Assembly (NCBI GenBank): GCA_021204405.1
Contig: JAJPZJ010000052.1
Coordinates: 1-36,959, forward strand
Length of the DNA: 36,959 nt
DNA from: Tannerellaceae bacterium
GTDB taxonomy: Bacteria; Bacteroidota; Bacteroidia; Bacteroidales; Tannerellaceae
Direction of reading: 5' to 3'
Position 1 is the first letter of the stretch. Every line of letters starts with the position of its first letter. This document shows positions 21,745 to 31,597 of the stretch, one piece after another. A program made the position numbers and the translations under genes. The notes beneath the pieces are model-generated. The model ran no database searches, was not told the DNA's origin, and was given only the letters and a program-made list of their open reading frames with translations.

Positions 21745-23223
21745 TTAGCTTTTCTGCATTTGCTGTTGGAAGGTAATCTCTATAAACTCTGCCGGACGTA
21801 CGATGGCAACCAATACAGTGATTCTCATAATTCCTTCCAGTATATCTTCGGGAGTCATTGTATCCCCTAATCCTATATGTACACTGTAGGCATCCTCAGG
21901 TACGGCACCTGCCAGGCCACCCCGTTTCCAGATGCCATTCAGGAAGTTGGAGATCATACTTTTTACATTTACCCATGTGTTGGCTTCGTTCGGGTCGAAA
22001 ACATATGCCCGGGCTGCATTTCTGACAGACTCCTGCAACATAATCATGGTGCGGCGCACATTGATATAACGCCAGTCCAGTGAGTTTCCATCTAATGTAC
22101 GGGCGCCCCAGACTTTAATACCTTCGCCGGTAAACGTGCGTATGGCATTCACCGATTTACCACTAAGTGGAACATTCAGGTCTTCCTGTTCATCATGGGA
22201 AATATTCACCGCAGGACTAACTGCTGTAGCTACACTTACATTCGCCGGAGCCTTCCATACCCCTTTTGTATTATCTACCATGGTGAAGATACCGGCCATG
22301 GCGGCCGAAACAGGCAACAGATTCAGCGAAGTACGCATTTCACGAATCAAGTCTCTGTAGAGCGGACTGATTTGCATCAGTATTTTATGGATAGTGATTT
22401 TTTCTATTGCTTCCAGCGTTGTACCTAGTTTTTCAATGTACAACAAAGCTTCTTCTTTTTTAGCTTCAGGAATGGGTAAAAGTATAAACTCCTGTGTCAG
22501 CAGCTCTTTTAATTGTTCTATATCCAGGTTCTCAAAACTGAGTTCGTTTTCCTGTACAATAGAAGTATTGAGCCAGGGATAATAAGCTGCTCCGAAATCC
22601 AGGAATTCATTTCCGATATTTTCACGGAAGTTATTTACCATATCCCCGCCGGGATCTTTACGGTCTTTGTAACCATGGTATATATCCAATAGTCCAAAAC
22701 GGTTGCGCATCTCATATCCGCAGTGTCTCAGGATGGCCTGTTGTAAGGCGTAACACTCGTTGGCATCGGCCAGGGTAATCGCTTCGGGGATGACAACTAA
22801 CGTTGGTTCCTGTTCTTTGATAAGCGGGATAATCCCTTTCTCCAGCTTATCTTTTTCAATATCTTCCCCGTAATTACCTACCGAAACAATGTAACAAGGG
22901 CCTCCTCCATTGGCATAAAACAGCAGTATGCTATAATAAAGGATAAAATTATCTATCCGCTTTACCTGGTAGTTTTTCCCATTGAAGATCACCGAGGGTT
23001 TCTCTGTACTTTCTTCCAGGGTAAAACGTGGGGTGGGCGCACCACCGAAATAGCTTCTGAATTCGGCCATAGAGGTAATGCGCCAGGGCTGGTTGGTTAA
23101 AGATTTGTTTCCGTTAACCGCCTACTCCGTATAGCCTATAAAGACAGGTACTGCCGTTGCTACTTCAACAACAGAGTTGGGGAATGCATTTTTCTCAACA
23201 ATATAGACGCCGGGTGTTTTCAT
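21745..23223 (-). pseudogene. Contractile sheath protein with an in-frame TAG at codon 34
   Basis: About 492 residues from the ATG at 23223 (MKTPGVYIVEKNAFPNSVVE). The typical sheath opening VATAVPVFIGYTE is followed by a TAG at 23122-23124 and continues in the same frame with AVNGNKSLTNQPWRITSM; relatives usually have Lys at the stop position (GYTEKA), so AAG to TAG is likely. The C-terminal gp18-like domain is complete (ARAYVFDPNEANTWVNVKSM, then the final strand EFIEITFQQQMQK). An in-frame ATG at 23232 is an alternative start. Only one sheath gene is present, against three in Afp. A restart at the ATG at 23070 would lose the N-terminal strand that links sheath rings together, so a functional sheath is unlikely. 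Confidence 0.88.
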
Positions 23224-23251
23224 TGCACACATAATAGTTTTTTTGAGAAGT

Positions 23252-23938
23252 TTATAAATAGAAATAAGTTGTTATGGTATTCCTCTTTCCGGTAGGTGAT
23301 AACCGGTCGGGCAGAGGAGGGGACAGATGGTCGCACAAAATCCTTTCCCTACCCTGTTGGTGTTCTTTTAACCGGATCGTATAGGGGGATCCCTGCTGTA
23401 CCGAGATGGGTTCTGTAGACCGGATACTGATTACCTGCGGATACTCCGGCCATTCCAGTTTTTCTGCTTTACCGAAACAGATCCGGTTGGCCTTTTCATA
23501 AATGCTTAATGCCTCATAATCCTGTATCGCCGGTAAAAAAAGCAGGAATTCCCAATAATAACTTCTGGTAGGAATGGTAATGGAATGCTCTTTTAGGCTG
23601 GTTGGCAACCGGAGTGTGAACCAACTTTTTGGTATGGAAGGTACTTCTATACAAGTATCGATAGCAGCTAATATCTTTTCCGATACATAATAGAATACCG
23701 GGTCGGTAGGCTGTATATGGAAACCTAATGCGTTAATCTCAGTTATATCTTTTCTATGTATAGCAGAAAGGATCACCCAGGTGTTCCTTTCTGCTTTCCG
23801 GAATACCAATTCATATTTATCCAGTATTTGTTGTGTCGGTTTATCCGGTAACAGCCGGATCGGGATCCGCCTATCCTCATAATAGGAATGGACGAAGAAG
23901 ATCTTTTGCCATATATTATATCTCTCTGTTACCTTCAT
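23252..23938 (-). CDS. Unknown conserved-position eCIS protein
   Basis: 228 residues, intact. It starts MKVTERYNIWQKIFFVHSYY and has no signal peptide or membrane segment. The middle is mixed alpha/beta; the end is basic and Pro-rich (HLSPPLPDRLSPTGKR). Its ATG overlaps the DUF4255 stop by 4 bases and it ends about 29 bases before the sheath start, so it is translationally coupled to the cap gene. By position between cap and sheath it could help cap or terminate the particle. I do not recognise a named family. Confidence 0.65.
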   Translation of the reverse strand: MKVTERYNIWQKIFFVHSYYEDRRIPIRLLPDKPTQQILDKYELVFRKAERNTWVILSAIHRKDITEINALGFHIQPTDPVFYYVSEKILAAIDTCIEVPSIPKSWFTLRLPTSLKEHSITIPTRSYYWEFLLFLPAIQDYEALSIYEKANRICFGKAEKLEWPEYPQVISIRSTEPISVQQGSPYTIRLKEHQQGRERILCDHLSPPLPDRLSPTGKRNTITTYFYL

Positions 23939-24477
23939 ATGTTCAGTTCCCTTTCCGATATATTACTACGTATTTCACTGATATGTTGCCCGTCGACCGA
24001 GAGAACCCTTATTTTACAGCAAATAGCAGGATAGTAGGTTCCTCCGCATATCCCCCATATATTGGAAAGTTCGTTGAATGACAGGTTCACAGGTTCTATG
24101 GCTAAAGAGGCCTGGGGATGCGTTATATCCACTACCGGATGGCTTTGCAGGTAAACCAGTGCTGCCGAAAGTAAATCCAATGATTCCTGATGTTGTTTTT
24201 CCTGAAAAACGGCACTGATTATAATATATAAATTCAGAAGCCACGCCGGAGCGCCCTTTTGTGTTCTACCGGTTCCGAGCGGTTGCCTGTTTATAGCTAT
24301 TCCGGCAGCTGTTTCCCGTTCGATATTAATCAGGGTAACATGTAACTTATTATCCGGTATATTTATATAAGTTCCCCCTAATGGTAAAGGAAGCGCAATA
24401 GACTCCTGCAGGTTAAATTTTCTTTGTAGGTAACCCGATAAGGAGAATGCCAATGTTTTTAAAGTCTTATTTACCAT
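23935..24477 (-). CDS. DUF4255 / Pvc16 N-terminal-like tail cap protein
   Basis: 180 residues from the ATG at 24477 (MVNKTLKTLAFSLSGYLQRK). The longer reading from 24738 has no family similarity and includes the promoter region. The pattern is that of DUF4255: an N-terminal helix, then LPLGG...DNKLHVTLINIERE, then a P-x-x-LNLYIIISAVF strand and a final ...LSFNELSNIWGICGGTYYPAICCKIRVL block. In Afp and PVC the protein of this family (Afp16/Pvc16) ends the tube and sheath. It is the first gene of the operon. Confidence 0.85.
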   Translation of the reverse strand: MVNKTLKTLAFSLSGYLQRKFNLQESIALPLPLGGTYINIPDNKLHVTLINIERETAAGIAINRQPLGTGRTQKGAPAWLLNLYIIISAVFQEKQHQESLDLLSAALVYLQSHPVVDITHPQASLAIEPVNLSFNELSNIWGICGGTYYPAICCKIRVLSVDGQHISEIRSNISERELNI

Positions 24478-24665
24478 CGTATCTCTATTTTTTATCCCTG
24501 TATCAGGAAGTGAGGGTAAAAATAGAGTGGGATGGCGAAGTTTTATTTCGCGGTATATATTTTTCCGCATAAATCTATATATACATCCCATTATTGATTT
24601 CGCAATTGTTAGGAAAATATAGTAAATAATAAACTTTTGTATACAATTTATAGAACCATATCCTG

Positions 24666-24694
24666 TTGGTATTAAACGTAATTTACTACCTTTA
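24666..24694 (+). promoter_or_regulatory. Bacteroides-type promoter for the GT117 gene
   Basis: TTG at 24666-24668 and TACCTTTA at 24687-24694 (consensus TAnnTTTG, last base differs) are 18 bases apart, giving a start near 24700 and a leader of about 50 bases. The same 24478-24750 gap must hold the promoter of the minus-strand injection operon; I saw only weak candidates there. Confidence 0.5.
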
Positions 24695-24750
24695 CAGCCA
24701 AATTTTGTTTCGAAATCTTGCAATAACTTATTACACATTATACATTACGT

Positions 24751-27700
24751 ATGGGAAAATACAGACTAATCAACAATGTATTAGGTTTTATAACTTTTCT
24801 GATTGCTTCTACCGTATACTTGTTGACCATTGAACCTACCGCCAGTTTCTGGGATTGCGGCGAATTTATTTCATCTGCCTATAAACTTGAAGTGGATCAC
24901 CCGCCGGGCGCTCCCTTCTTTATGCTGACAGCTAACTTATTTACCCAGTTCGCATCAGACACCAGTATGGTGCCGGTTATGGTCAATGCCATGTCGGCGT
25001 TGTTTAGCGGGTTAACCATCCTGTTCTTCTTCTGGAGTATTACCCATATGGCCCGTAAGGTTATTGTAAACGATGGACAGGAGATGACACTGGCCCAGAT
25101 GATCTCTGTTATGGGGTGTGGACTGGTTGGTGCACTGGTTTATACATTCAGTGATACTTTCTGGTTCAGTGCGGTAGAGGGCGAGGTATATGCTTATTCT
25201 TCGTTGTTCACTGCCGTTGTTTTCTGGCTGATCCTGAAGTGGGAAGAGGCGGCAGATAAACCACAGGCCGACCGGTGGATTGTCCTGATTGCCTACCTGA
25301 TGGGGCTGAGTATCGGCGTCCATCTGCTGAACCTGCTTTGTATTCCTGCTATTGTATTGGTATATTATTATAAGAAATATCCTAACCCTACCATGAAAGG
25401 TACGCTGGTTGCTCTGGCTATCTCTTTTGTACTGATCGCACTGATGATGTACGGAGTTGTACAGGGACTGGTAGAGGTGTGCGGATGGTTTGAATTACTG
25501 TTTGTCAATGTATTGGGAATGCCTTATAACTCCGGTGTATATGCATACGCCATTACTTTAGGGGCGGTTCTATGCTGGGCTGTCTATGAAACGATGCGCG
25601 GGGAGATCCATGAATTGCGGATGAAGATCGCTTTTATCCTTTCTATCGTATTGGTAGGTATTCCTTTTATCGGTGATGGCTATTTAGTAGGTATCCTCTT
25701 AATTGCTGCTTTAACTTTCTATCTGTTCAGAAGTAAAAAAGTAGCTATTAAAACATTAAATACCATTCTGGTATCGTTAATTGTTATTGTGGTAGGCTAT
25801 TCTTCCTATGCGCTGATCCTGATCCGTGCAACTGCCGATACGCCTATGAACCAGAACTCTCCCCAGGATATCTTTACCCTGCGTACCTATCTGGCCCGTG
25901 AGCAATATGGAAAAACCCCACTGATTTACGGACACACCTATGCTTCGGAGGTAAAACGCGAGAACCAGGGGGGTAGTTGTGTAGCTATTACCAAAGAGGG
26001 TGCTCCTAACTGGAGCCGGGTAATTAAAAATGACCCTTCGGAGAAAGATAAATACTATATCTCACGGTATGATATAGATTACGAATATGAAGGTGAGCTC
26101 AATATGCTCTTTCCACGTATGTATAGCGGTGACCCGCAGCATGTGGAGGCTTATAAAGAGTGGGCCCGGATCAAAGGGCAACCGGTCCGGTTTAACTGCT
26201 GCGGCAAGATGGTTACCGTCATGAAGCCAACCTTTGCTGAGAATATCCGGTTCTTTTTCTCTTACCAGCTTAACTTTATGTACTGGAGGTACTTTATGTG
26301 GAACTTCTCCGGCCGGCAAAATGATATTCAGGGCCATGGGGAGGTACTGAATGGTAACTGGATCACAGGTATTAAATTTATTGATGAAATACTGGTTGGC
26401 CCGCAGGAGGATATGCCGGCAAGCATTGTAGAGAATAAAGGGCATAATGTCTATTATATGCTTCCGCTATTATTGGGTATTATTGGTTTACTTTACCAGG
26501 CATACCGGAGCGATAAAGGAATACAAAGTTTCTGGGTAACCTTTTTCCTCTTTTTTATGACCGGTATTGCGATTGTGCTTTACCTGAACCAGACCCCTTA
26601 CCAGCCTCGTGAGCGTGATTATGCGTATGCAGGTTCATTCTATGCCTTCTGCATATGGATTGGCTTTGGAGTAGCCGGATTAGCTAAGTTGCTGGAAAAA
26701 TATGGAAAGATTCCCGCTGTGACGGCTGCATCGGTTGCTACCTTGCTGAGTTTATTTGTTCCTATTCAGATGGCTGGCCAGAACTGGGACGACCATGATC
26801 GGTCGGAACGGTATGTAGCACGCGATTTCGGTGCTAACTACCTCGAATCATGTGAGCCGAATGCGGTGATCTTTACCAATGGAGATAATGACACATTCCC
26901 TTTGTGGTATGCCCAGGAAGTAGAAGGCATCCGTACCGATATCCGGGTATGTAATACCAGCTATCTGCAAACAGACTGGTATATAGACCAGATGAAGAAA
27001 CAAGCCTATGAGTCTGATCCATTACCTATCTCCTGGACACGGGCGGATTATGTACAGGGAACACGCGACTTTGCTTATGTATTCCCGCTTACCGAACAAC
27101 CAGTTGACCTGAATACCGCTTTGAGCTTTGTCCGGAGTAATGATCCGAAACATAAAAGAGTTCCCGGCATTTCCCAGGAGCTGGATTATATACCGTCTGA
27201 AACGTTAATATATAAAGTAGATTCGGCTGCTGTTATGCGTAACGGGGTAATTGCTCCCGGCGAAGCACAGTATATGCTGGATGAAATGATCATCAACCTG
27301 AAAGGAAAGAATGGGTTGGGTAAACAGGAGCTGATTATCCTGGATATGCTAAGTGCCAATAACTGGGAACGTCCGATCTACTATGCAATTACCGTAAGCC
27401 CCGATCAGTTCGTTAAGCTCGATCCTTACTTCCGCCAGACGGGTCTGGCCTGCCAGATTGTTCCTTTGCAGGCACGTAACGGAGCAGTAGGCCTGTCGGT
27501 TGATACAGAGAAAATGTACGACAACATTATGAATAAGTTCAAATGGGGCGGAGTAGAGAAGCCGGGCATCTATCTGGATGAAAACGTAATGAGAATGTGT
27601 AAAACCTACCGTATCGCGGTATTTAACCGGTTGGCTACTTCATTGATCGAAGAAGGAAAAGATGAAATGGCACTGGATATCCTCGATAAATGTATGGAAG

Positions 27701-28014
27701 TGTTACCGGCGGTAAATGTACCGTTAGACTATACGGCACTAGGTACCGGGGAAGCTTATTATGTATTGGGTGAAACTGAAAAAGCCGATCAGGTTTATGC
27801 GGAGATAGCCGAAAATACCATGCGTAACCTGAACTGGTTCTTCCGCCTGAAACCCGGCCAGCTGGCTTCTGTAATGAACGAGGTGGAACACAACCTGGCA
27901 GTTATGCAACAGGTATTGATCGTAAGTAAAGAATATAATTCGCAGGTAGGACAGCCCTATCAGGAAGAGTTTGATAACTTCCGGATGGCCTATGGCTCGA
28001 CTCGCAGGAATTAA
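24751..28014 (+). CDS. GT117 / DUF2723 multi-pass membrane glycosyltransferase-like protein
   Basis: 1087 residues, intact. The N-terminal block EPTASFWDCGEFISSAYKLE followed by DHPPGAPFF is the DUF2723 signature, with the acidic residues expected of C-type glycosyltransferases. About a dozen transmembrane helices fill roughly residues 10-665; they are followed by NGDNDTFPLWYAQE (near 708-721) and a C-terminal soluble part with TPR-like helices (about 960-1080). The human relative TMEM260 is an O-mannosyltransferase; in Bacteroidetes the family is placed in GT117 and may modify secreted proteins. It is divergent from the injection operon and 2 bases upstream of a polysaccharide deacetylase gene. 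Confidence 0.88.
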   Translation: MGKYRLINNVLGFITFLIASTVYLLTIEPTASFWDCGEFISSAYKLEVDHPPGAPFFMLTANLFTQFASDTSMVPVMVNAMSALFSGLTILFFFWSITHMARKVIVNDGQEMTLAQMISVMGCGLVGALVYTFSDTFWFSAVEGEVYAYSSLFTAVVFWLILKWEEAADKPQADRWIVLIAYLMGLSIGVHLLNLLCIPAIVLVYYYKKYPNPTMKGTLVALAISFVLIALMMYGVVQGLVEVCGWFELLFVNVLGMPYNSGVYAYAITLGAVLCWAVYETMRGEIHELRMKIAFILSIVLVGIPFIGDGYLVGILLIAALTFYLFRSKKVAIKTLNTILVSLIVIVVGYSSYALILIRATADTPMNQNSPQDIFTLRTYLAREQYGKTPLIYGHTYASEVKRENQGGSCVAITKEGAPNWSRVIKNDPSEKDKYYISRYDIDYEYEGELNMLFPRMYSGDPQHVEAYKEWARIKGQPVRFNCCGKMVTVMKPTFAENIRFFFSYQLNFMYWRYFMWNFSGRQNDIQGHGEVLNGNWITGIKFIDEILVGPQEDMPASIVENKGHNVYYMLPLLLGIIGLLYQAYRSDKGIQSFWVTFFLFFMTGIAIVLYLNQTPYQPRERDYAYAGSFYAFCIWIGFGVAGLAKLLEKYGKIPAVTAASVATLLSLFVPIQMAGQNWDDHDRSERYVARDFGANYLESCEPNAVIFTNGDNDTFPLWYAQEVEGIRTDIRVCNTSYLQTDWYIDQMKKQAYESDPLPISWTRADYVQGTRDFAYVFPLTEQPVDLNTALSFVRSNDPKHKRVPGISQELDYIPSETLIYKVDSAAVMRNGVIAPGEAQYMLDEMIINLKGKNGLGKQELIILDMLSANNWERPIYYAITVSPDQFVKLDPYFRQTGLACQIVPLQARNGAVGLSVDTEKMYDNIMNKFKWGGVEKPGIYLDENVMRMCKTYRIAVFNRLATSLIEEGKDEMALDILDKCMEVLPAVNVPLDYTALGTGEAYYVLGETEKADQVYAEIAENTMRNLNWFFRLKPGQLASVMNEVEHNLAVMQQVLIVSKEYNSQVGQPYQEEFDNFRMAYGSTRRN

Positions 28015-28016
28015 AG

Positions 28017-28649
28017 ATGTTTATAGAGCAACCACCCTGGTTTTGTAGGGCACTGTTCCCTGGTGTGGTCTGGCGGATACCGGCCCCGGAGAAGTGTGTT
28101 TATCTCACTTTTGACGATGGCCCTATCCCTAGAATTACTCCCTGGGTGCTCGACCTGTTAGACCAATATGGCGTAAAGGCTACCTTCTTTTGTGTAGGTG
28201 ATAATGTCCGCCGGTATCCGGAGATTTACCAGCAGGTATTAGACCGGGGCCATCAGGTAGGCAATCATACCTTTAACCATATCCAGGGAATCAAATACTG
28301 GACTAAAAACTACCTGGCCAACGTAAAAAAGGCGGCCGGGTATATTCAAAGTAATTTGTTCCGTCCTCCGTACGGGCATATGCGCCTCCCGCAGATCCTT
28401 ACCCTCCGTAGCCAGTACCGCATTATTATGTGGGATGTGGTAACCCGTGATTATAGTCCGCATATGACTCCCAACGGAGTTTTTAATGTAGTAAAGAATT
28501 ATACCCGTAACGGGTCGGTAATTGTATTCCACGACTCCCTGAAAGCAGAAAAAAACATGAAGGAAGCGTTGCCACGGTCGATAGAATGGTTGTTGGAGCA
28601 GGAATATGAGTTTAAACTATTTAATCCCGAAGGGATTGCAGGTAAATAA
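28017..28649 (+). CDS. NodB-type polysaccharide deacetylase
   Basis: 210 residues, intact. All NodB motifs are visible: TFDDGP (Asp33, Asp34), the metal-binding H-x3-H in GNHTFNH (His84, His88), RPPYGHMR (from Arg116), MWDVVTRDYS (Asp140) and the final FHDS (His172). It would remove acetyl groups from a surface glycan using a divalent metal. No signal peptide or membrane anchor is seen, so either the protein is cytoplasmic or it acts on an inner-leaflet intermediate. The start follows the GT117 stop by 2 bases, pointing to one transcript and a linked pathway. Confidence 0.93.
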   Translation: MFIEQPPWFCRALFPGVVWRIPAPEKCVYLTFDDGPIPRITPWVLDLLDQYGVKATFFCVGDNVRRYPEIYQQVLDRGHQVGNHTFNHIQGIKYWTKNYLANVKKAAGYIQSNLFRPPYGHMRLPQILTLRSQYRIIMWDVVTRDYSPHMTPNGVFNVVKNYTRNGSVIVFHDSLKAEKNMKEALPRSIEWLLEQEYEFKLFNPEGIAGK

Positions 28650-28840
28650 CTGGGCAAGGCACATTCCGTAGCTGGAAAGATTACTCGTCCAGTGTGAGTA
28701 CGGCGGTGGTCAACCTTTTAGCGTCGAAGGGGATCTGGCCAGGGCCGACCTACGGAAAGGAGAATAGTATCAGCCACGGGATATGCATCCCGCGGTTATT
28801 CACATCATACCCCGGCCGGAGTACTTATTAATACCTTACC
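28650..28840. other. Structured intergenic region between converging genes
   Basis: A 191-base gap between converging genes with several inverted repeats. TTCCGTAG (28664-28671) can pair with CTACGGAA (28750-28757), enclosing about 78 bases that hold further GC-rich short pairs. A separate hairpin has arms CGGGAT (28777-28782) and ATCCCG (28787-28792), with outer CC/GG pairs. Neither is followed by a T run, so they are not clear intrinsic terminators. An RNA element or a repeat family is possible; I recognise neither. Confidence 0.4.
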
Positions 28841-29290
28841 TTACAAAAACTCCTGTACTTTATAAACAAACTCCATCCAGACCCAATACCTGATAGCTTT
28901 TCCTGCCAACATAGAGATCGCAACGATCCATATATTTGCCCGCAGGAAGCCTAAAGCAACTACGATGAAGTCGCCAATTCCGGGCAGGAAAACAAAAAAG
29001 GCCATCCACGAACCTTTATCTTTAATCCATGCCTGTACCTTCTCCAGTTTGGTGGCATCCAGTTTGAGATACTTTTCTATCCATTCCACTTTTCCCAGCA
29101 TGCCCAGCCAGTAACAGCTCATTCCTCCCAGGAAATTACCCAGGGTAGCAGCAATCATACACGGCCAGTAAGCCGCTTCGGCCAGTAATACACCTGTAAG
29201 AACTACCTCGCTGCTGAAAGGCAGGATAGTAGCAGCCAGGAAGGCGGCAATAAATACCCCTATGTAGCCGTAGGTTATAAGAAATTCCAT
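28841..29290 (-). CDS. YqaA-type DedA/SNARE-associated (VTT) membrane protein
   Basis: 149 residues, intact, four to five hydrophobic segments. It has the YqaA pattern: GVFIAAFLAATILPFSSEVV near the N-terminus, GNFLGGMSCYWLGMLGK, and a late FLPGIGDFIVVALGFLR loop containing the Pro-Gly-x-Gly-Asp/Glu motif. Members of the VTT superfamily act in membrane lipid movement, but the role of short YqaA proteins is not settled. The start overlaps the end of the next membrane protein gene upstream by 16 bases. Confidence 0.85.
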   Translation of the reverse strand: MEFLITYGYIGVFIAAFLAATILPFSSEVVLTGVLLAEAAYWPCMIAATLGNFLGGMSCYWLGMLGKVEWIEKYLKLDATKLEKVQAWIKDKGSWMAFFVFLPGIGDFIVVALGFLRANIWIVAISMLAGKAIRYWVWMEFVYKVQEFL

Positions 29291-30285
29291 ATCCGTATAA
29301 TATAAAGCGAGATGAAGAAAAGAATAGAGAGGTAAAAAAGCCAGCTAACGATCCGGCTGCGTACTACCGTAAAGAAGTGGGCTACCAGGATAGAGGCCGG
29401 TATGGAAGCCGTTTCCATGAATTCTTCCGACTCCTGTTCATATTGGAAATAAAGGACAAATATCCACACAGCCATAGCTATCAGAAAAGAAAGATATTGC
29501 CGTGTGCGTAAGGTATCCTCATACTCGTGGGTAAGGATATTTACGGCAGCCAGCAGCGTAAGAATAGCTATACCCGTGATCCCTGCCCACTGGGTTATAT
29601 CCAGCGTGCCGGCGGTAAGGAACTTGGCTTTAAAGAGCATGGTAAACGGGAGGGTGAAGGCTGTAAAGTTATTTTGCCATATACACCATCCCAGTAAAAA
29701 CCAGTAGAGGGTTCCTACGCCACATACCGAGGCCAGGAACGTACGTATATTTAATGTGCGGAAATTATACATTCCAATCCAGGATAAAGGCAGGAACCAG
29801 AGCAAATGTACCCACAGTAAACTACCTGTTGCAATAAGTAACCCGCTATTGTAAGCATTTGTTCTGGCCTCCGGCTCATGATAGGAAGTAAATAGCTGGT
29901 AGATGGCCAGGATCAGGCAGAACACACCTAAAGAGGTAGCTTTCAGAGGAAAGAAATCGGGATTGGTACTACTGAACAGGATATAAAAAAGAAAAGGGAG
30001 CAGCGTCTTTTCCCGGATCAGCATCAGGGCATAATTAGCCCGGTGAAGCAGCGCAGCACCCCCTACCATTAATAAAAAACCAATGGTATAGGTAACTGCC
30101 TTTCCGGGAAGGATGCGGCATAGGGTATTCCACAGGGGAGGAGCGGTTACTTCGCCATATACCGGATAACCAACCGATGTCACATAACTTATCACCCAAC
30201 AGGCCATACATGCCAATAAGATACAGGCAAAGATAGCCGGGCTTACCAGCGTATAGCGTCTGTGGGAGGTATACCCTTCTCTCAT
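29275..30285 (-). CDS. Multi-pass inner membrane protein of unknown function
   Basis: 336 residues with about ten predicted transmembrane helices and a short basic N-terminus (MREGYTSHRR). No catalytic motif was found. It lies between purD (8 bases) and the YqaA gene (16-base overlap), so the three are probably one operon. Bacteroidetes genomes often carry uncharacterised proteins of this kind next to nucleotide genes. I assign no function. Confidence 0.75.
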   Translation of the reverse strand: MREGYTSHRRYTLVSPAIFACILLACMACWVISYVTSVGYPVYGEVTAPPLWNTLCRILPGKAVTYTIGFLLMVGGAALLHRANYALMLIREKTLLPFLFYILFSSTNPDFFPLKATSLGVFCLILAIYQLFTSYHEPEARTNAYNSGLLIATGSLLWVHLLWFLPLSWIGMYNFRTLNIRTFLASVCGVGTLYWFLLGWCIWQNNFTAFTLPFTMLFKAKFLTAGTLDITQWAGITGIAILTLLAAVNILTHEYEDTLRTRQYLSFLIAMAVWIFVLYFQYEQESEEFMETASIPASILVAHFFTVVRSRIVSWLFYLSILFFISLYIIRIWNFL

Positions 30286-30293
30286 CGTTGTAT

Positions 30294-31565
30294 TTACAGG
30301 TCGAAACCGATATCGCTACGGAAATATTTCTTATCGAAATCGATGGCATTGGCACCTGCGAATGAGTGGGCAAGCGCCTCCTCTTTATCTTTGCCGTAAG
30401 AGCTGATGGCCAGTACACGGCCTCCGCTGGTCAGGATTTCTCCGTTCACCTCTTTCGTGCCGGCATGGAAAACGATATTCTTCCCGGAAATAGTATCCAG
30501 TCCGCTGATTACTTTATCTTTTTCATAAGCCTCCGGATAACCGCCGCTTACCAGCATCACGGTTACGGCTGCCCGTGGATCAATTTCCAGTACTTTCGTA
30601 TCCAGGTTCCCCTGGGCAACACCTTCCAGCAGGTCAACCAGGTCGCTTTTGATCCGTAGCATCACTACTTCCGTTTCCGGGTCGCCCATCCGGCAATTGT
30701 ATTCAATCACCATCGGTTCCTGTTTTACACTGATAAGGCCGAGGAAAATAAAACCTTTATAATCGATATTTTCGGCTTTCAGCCCTTCGATGGTTGGGCG
30801 GATAATCCGTTCGTCTACTTTGGCCATAAAAGCCTCGTCGGCAAAAGGAACAGGCGAAACGGCACCCATACCACCCGTATTTAATCCGGTATTACCCTCG
30901 CCGATCCGTTTGTAATCTTTGGCTACAGGCAGTACTTTATAGTGTTCTCCATCCGAAAGGACGAATATGGAACATTCGATTCCATCGAGGAATTCTTCAA
31001 TAACAACTGTTTTACTCGCATCGCCGAACATACCTCCCAGCATGTCGCTAAGCTCTTTTTTAGCCTCTTCAAGTGTATCCAGTATCAATACCCCTTTACC
31101 GGCTGCCAGACCGTCGGCTTTCAGCACATAAGGTGCTTCCAGTGATTCGAGGAAAGCGAAGCCCTCTTCCAGGTTATCCGCTGTGATACTTTTATAGCGT
31201 GCTGTCGGTATATGATGGCGCACCATAAAGGCTTTGGCAAAGTCTTTACTACCCTCCAGTTGCGCACCCTCCTGGCTGGGGCCAATTACCGGTACGGAAG
31301 CCAGTTGAGCATCGGTACGGAAATAATCGTAAATCCCTTTTACCAACGGGTCTTCCGGCCCTACTACCACCATATCGATATTGTTTTGCAGTACAAATGC
31401 TTTGATCCTGTCGAAATCTGTTGCCGGCAAGGCTACATTTGTTCCGGCCAGGGCAGTTCCGGCATTACCGGGAGCAATAAAAAGTTGTTCCACCCGCGGG
31501 CTTTGAGCAATTTTCCAGGCTAATGCATGTTCACGGCCGCCTGAGCCTACTAATAAGATATTCAT
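30294..31565 (-). CDS. purD: Phosphoribosylamine-glycine ligase
   Basis: 423 residues, the family's usual length, intact. Second step of purine synthesis: joins glycine to phosphoribosylamine with ATP in the cytoplasm. Evidence: the N-terminal [20 protein letters not shown], the VVGPEDPLV loop, the ATP-grasp block [42 protein letters not shown] and [12 protein letters not shown]. It is the first gene of a likely operon with two membrane proteins downstream. Confidence 0.97.
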   Translation of the reverse strand: MNILLVGSGGREHALAWKIAQSPRVEQLFIAPGNAGTALAGTNVALPATDFDRIKAFVLQNNIDMVVVGPEDPLVKGIYDYFRTDAQLASVPVIGPSQEGAQLEGSKDFAKAFMVRHHIPTARYKSITADNLEEGFAFLESLEAPYVLKADGLAAGKGVLILDTLEEAKKELSDMLGGMFGDASKTVVIEEFLDGIECSIFVLSDGEHYKVLPVAKDYKRIGEGNTGLNTGGMGAVSPVPFADEAFMAKVDERIIRPTIEGLKAENIDYKGFIFLGLISVKQEPMVIEYNCRMGDPETEVVMLRIKSDLVDLLEGVAQGNLDTKVLEIDPRAAVTVMLVSGGYPEAYEKDKVISGLDTISGKNIVFHAGTKEVNGEILTSGGRVLAISSYGKDKEEALAHSFAGANAIDFDKKYFRSDIGFDL

Positions 31566-31597
31566 TTGATAGTATATTAATTATTATTTATTCAGTG

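Noticed and set aside
24478..24738. N-terminal extension of the DUF4255 protein
   Set aside because: The extra 87 residues are not similar to the family and cover the divergent promoter region; the ATG at 24477 fits the family start.
28634..28650. Hairpin at the end of the deacetylase gene as a terminator
   Set aside because: The AATCCC/GGGATT pairing lies inside the coding sequence and has no T run after it.
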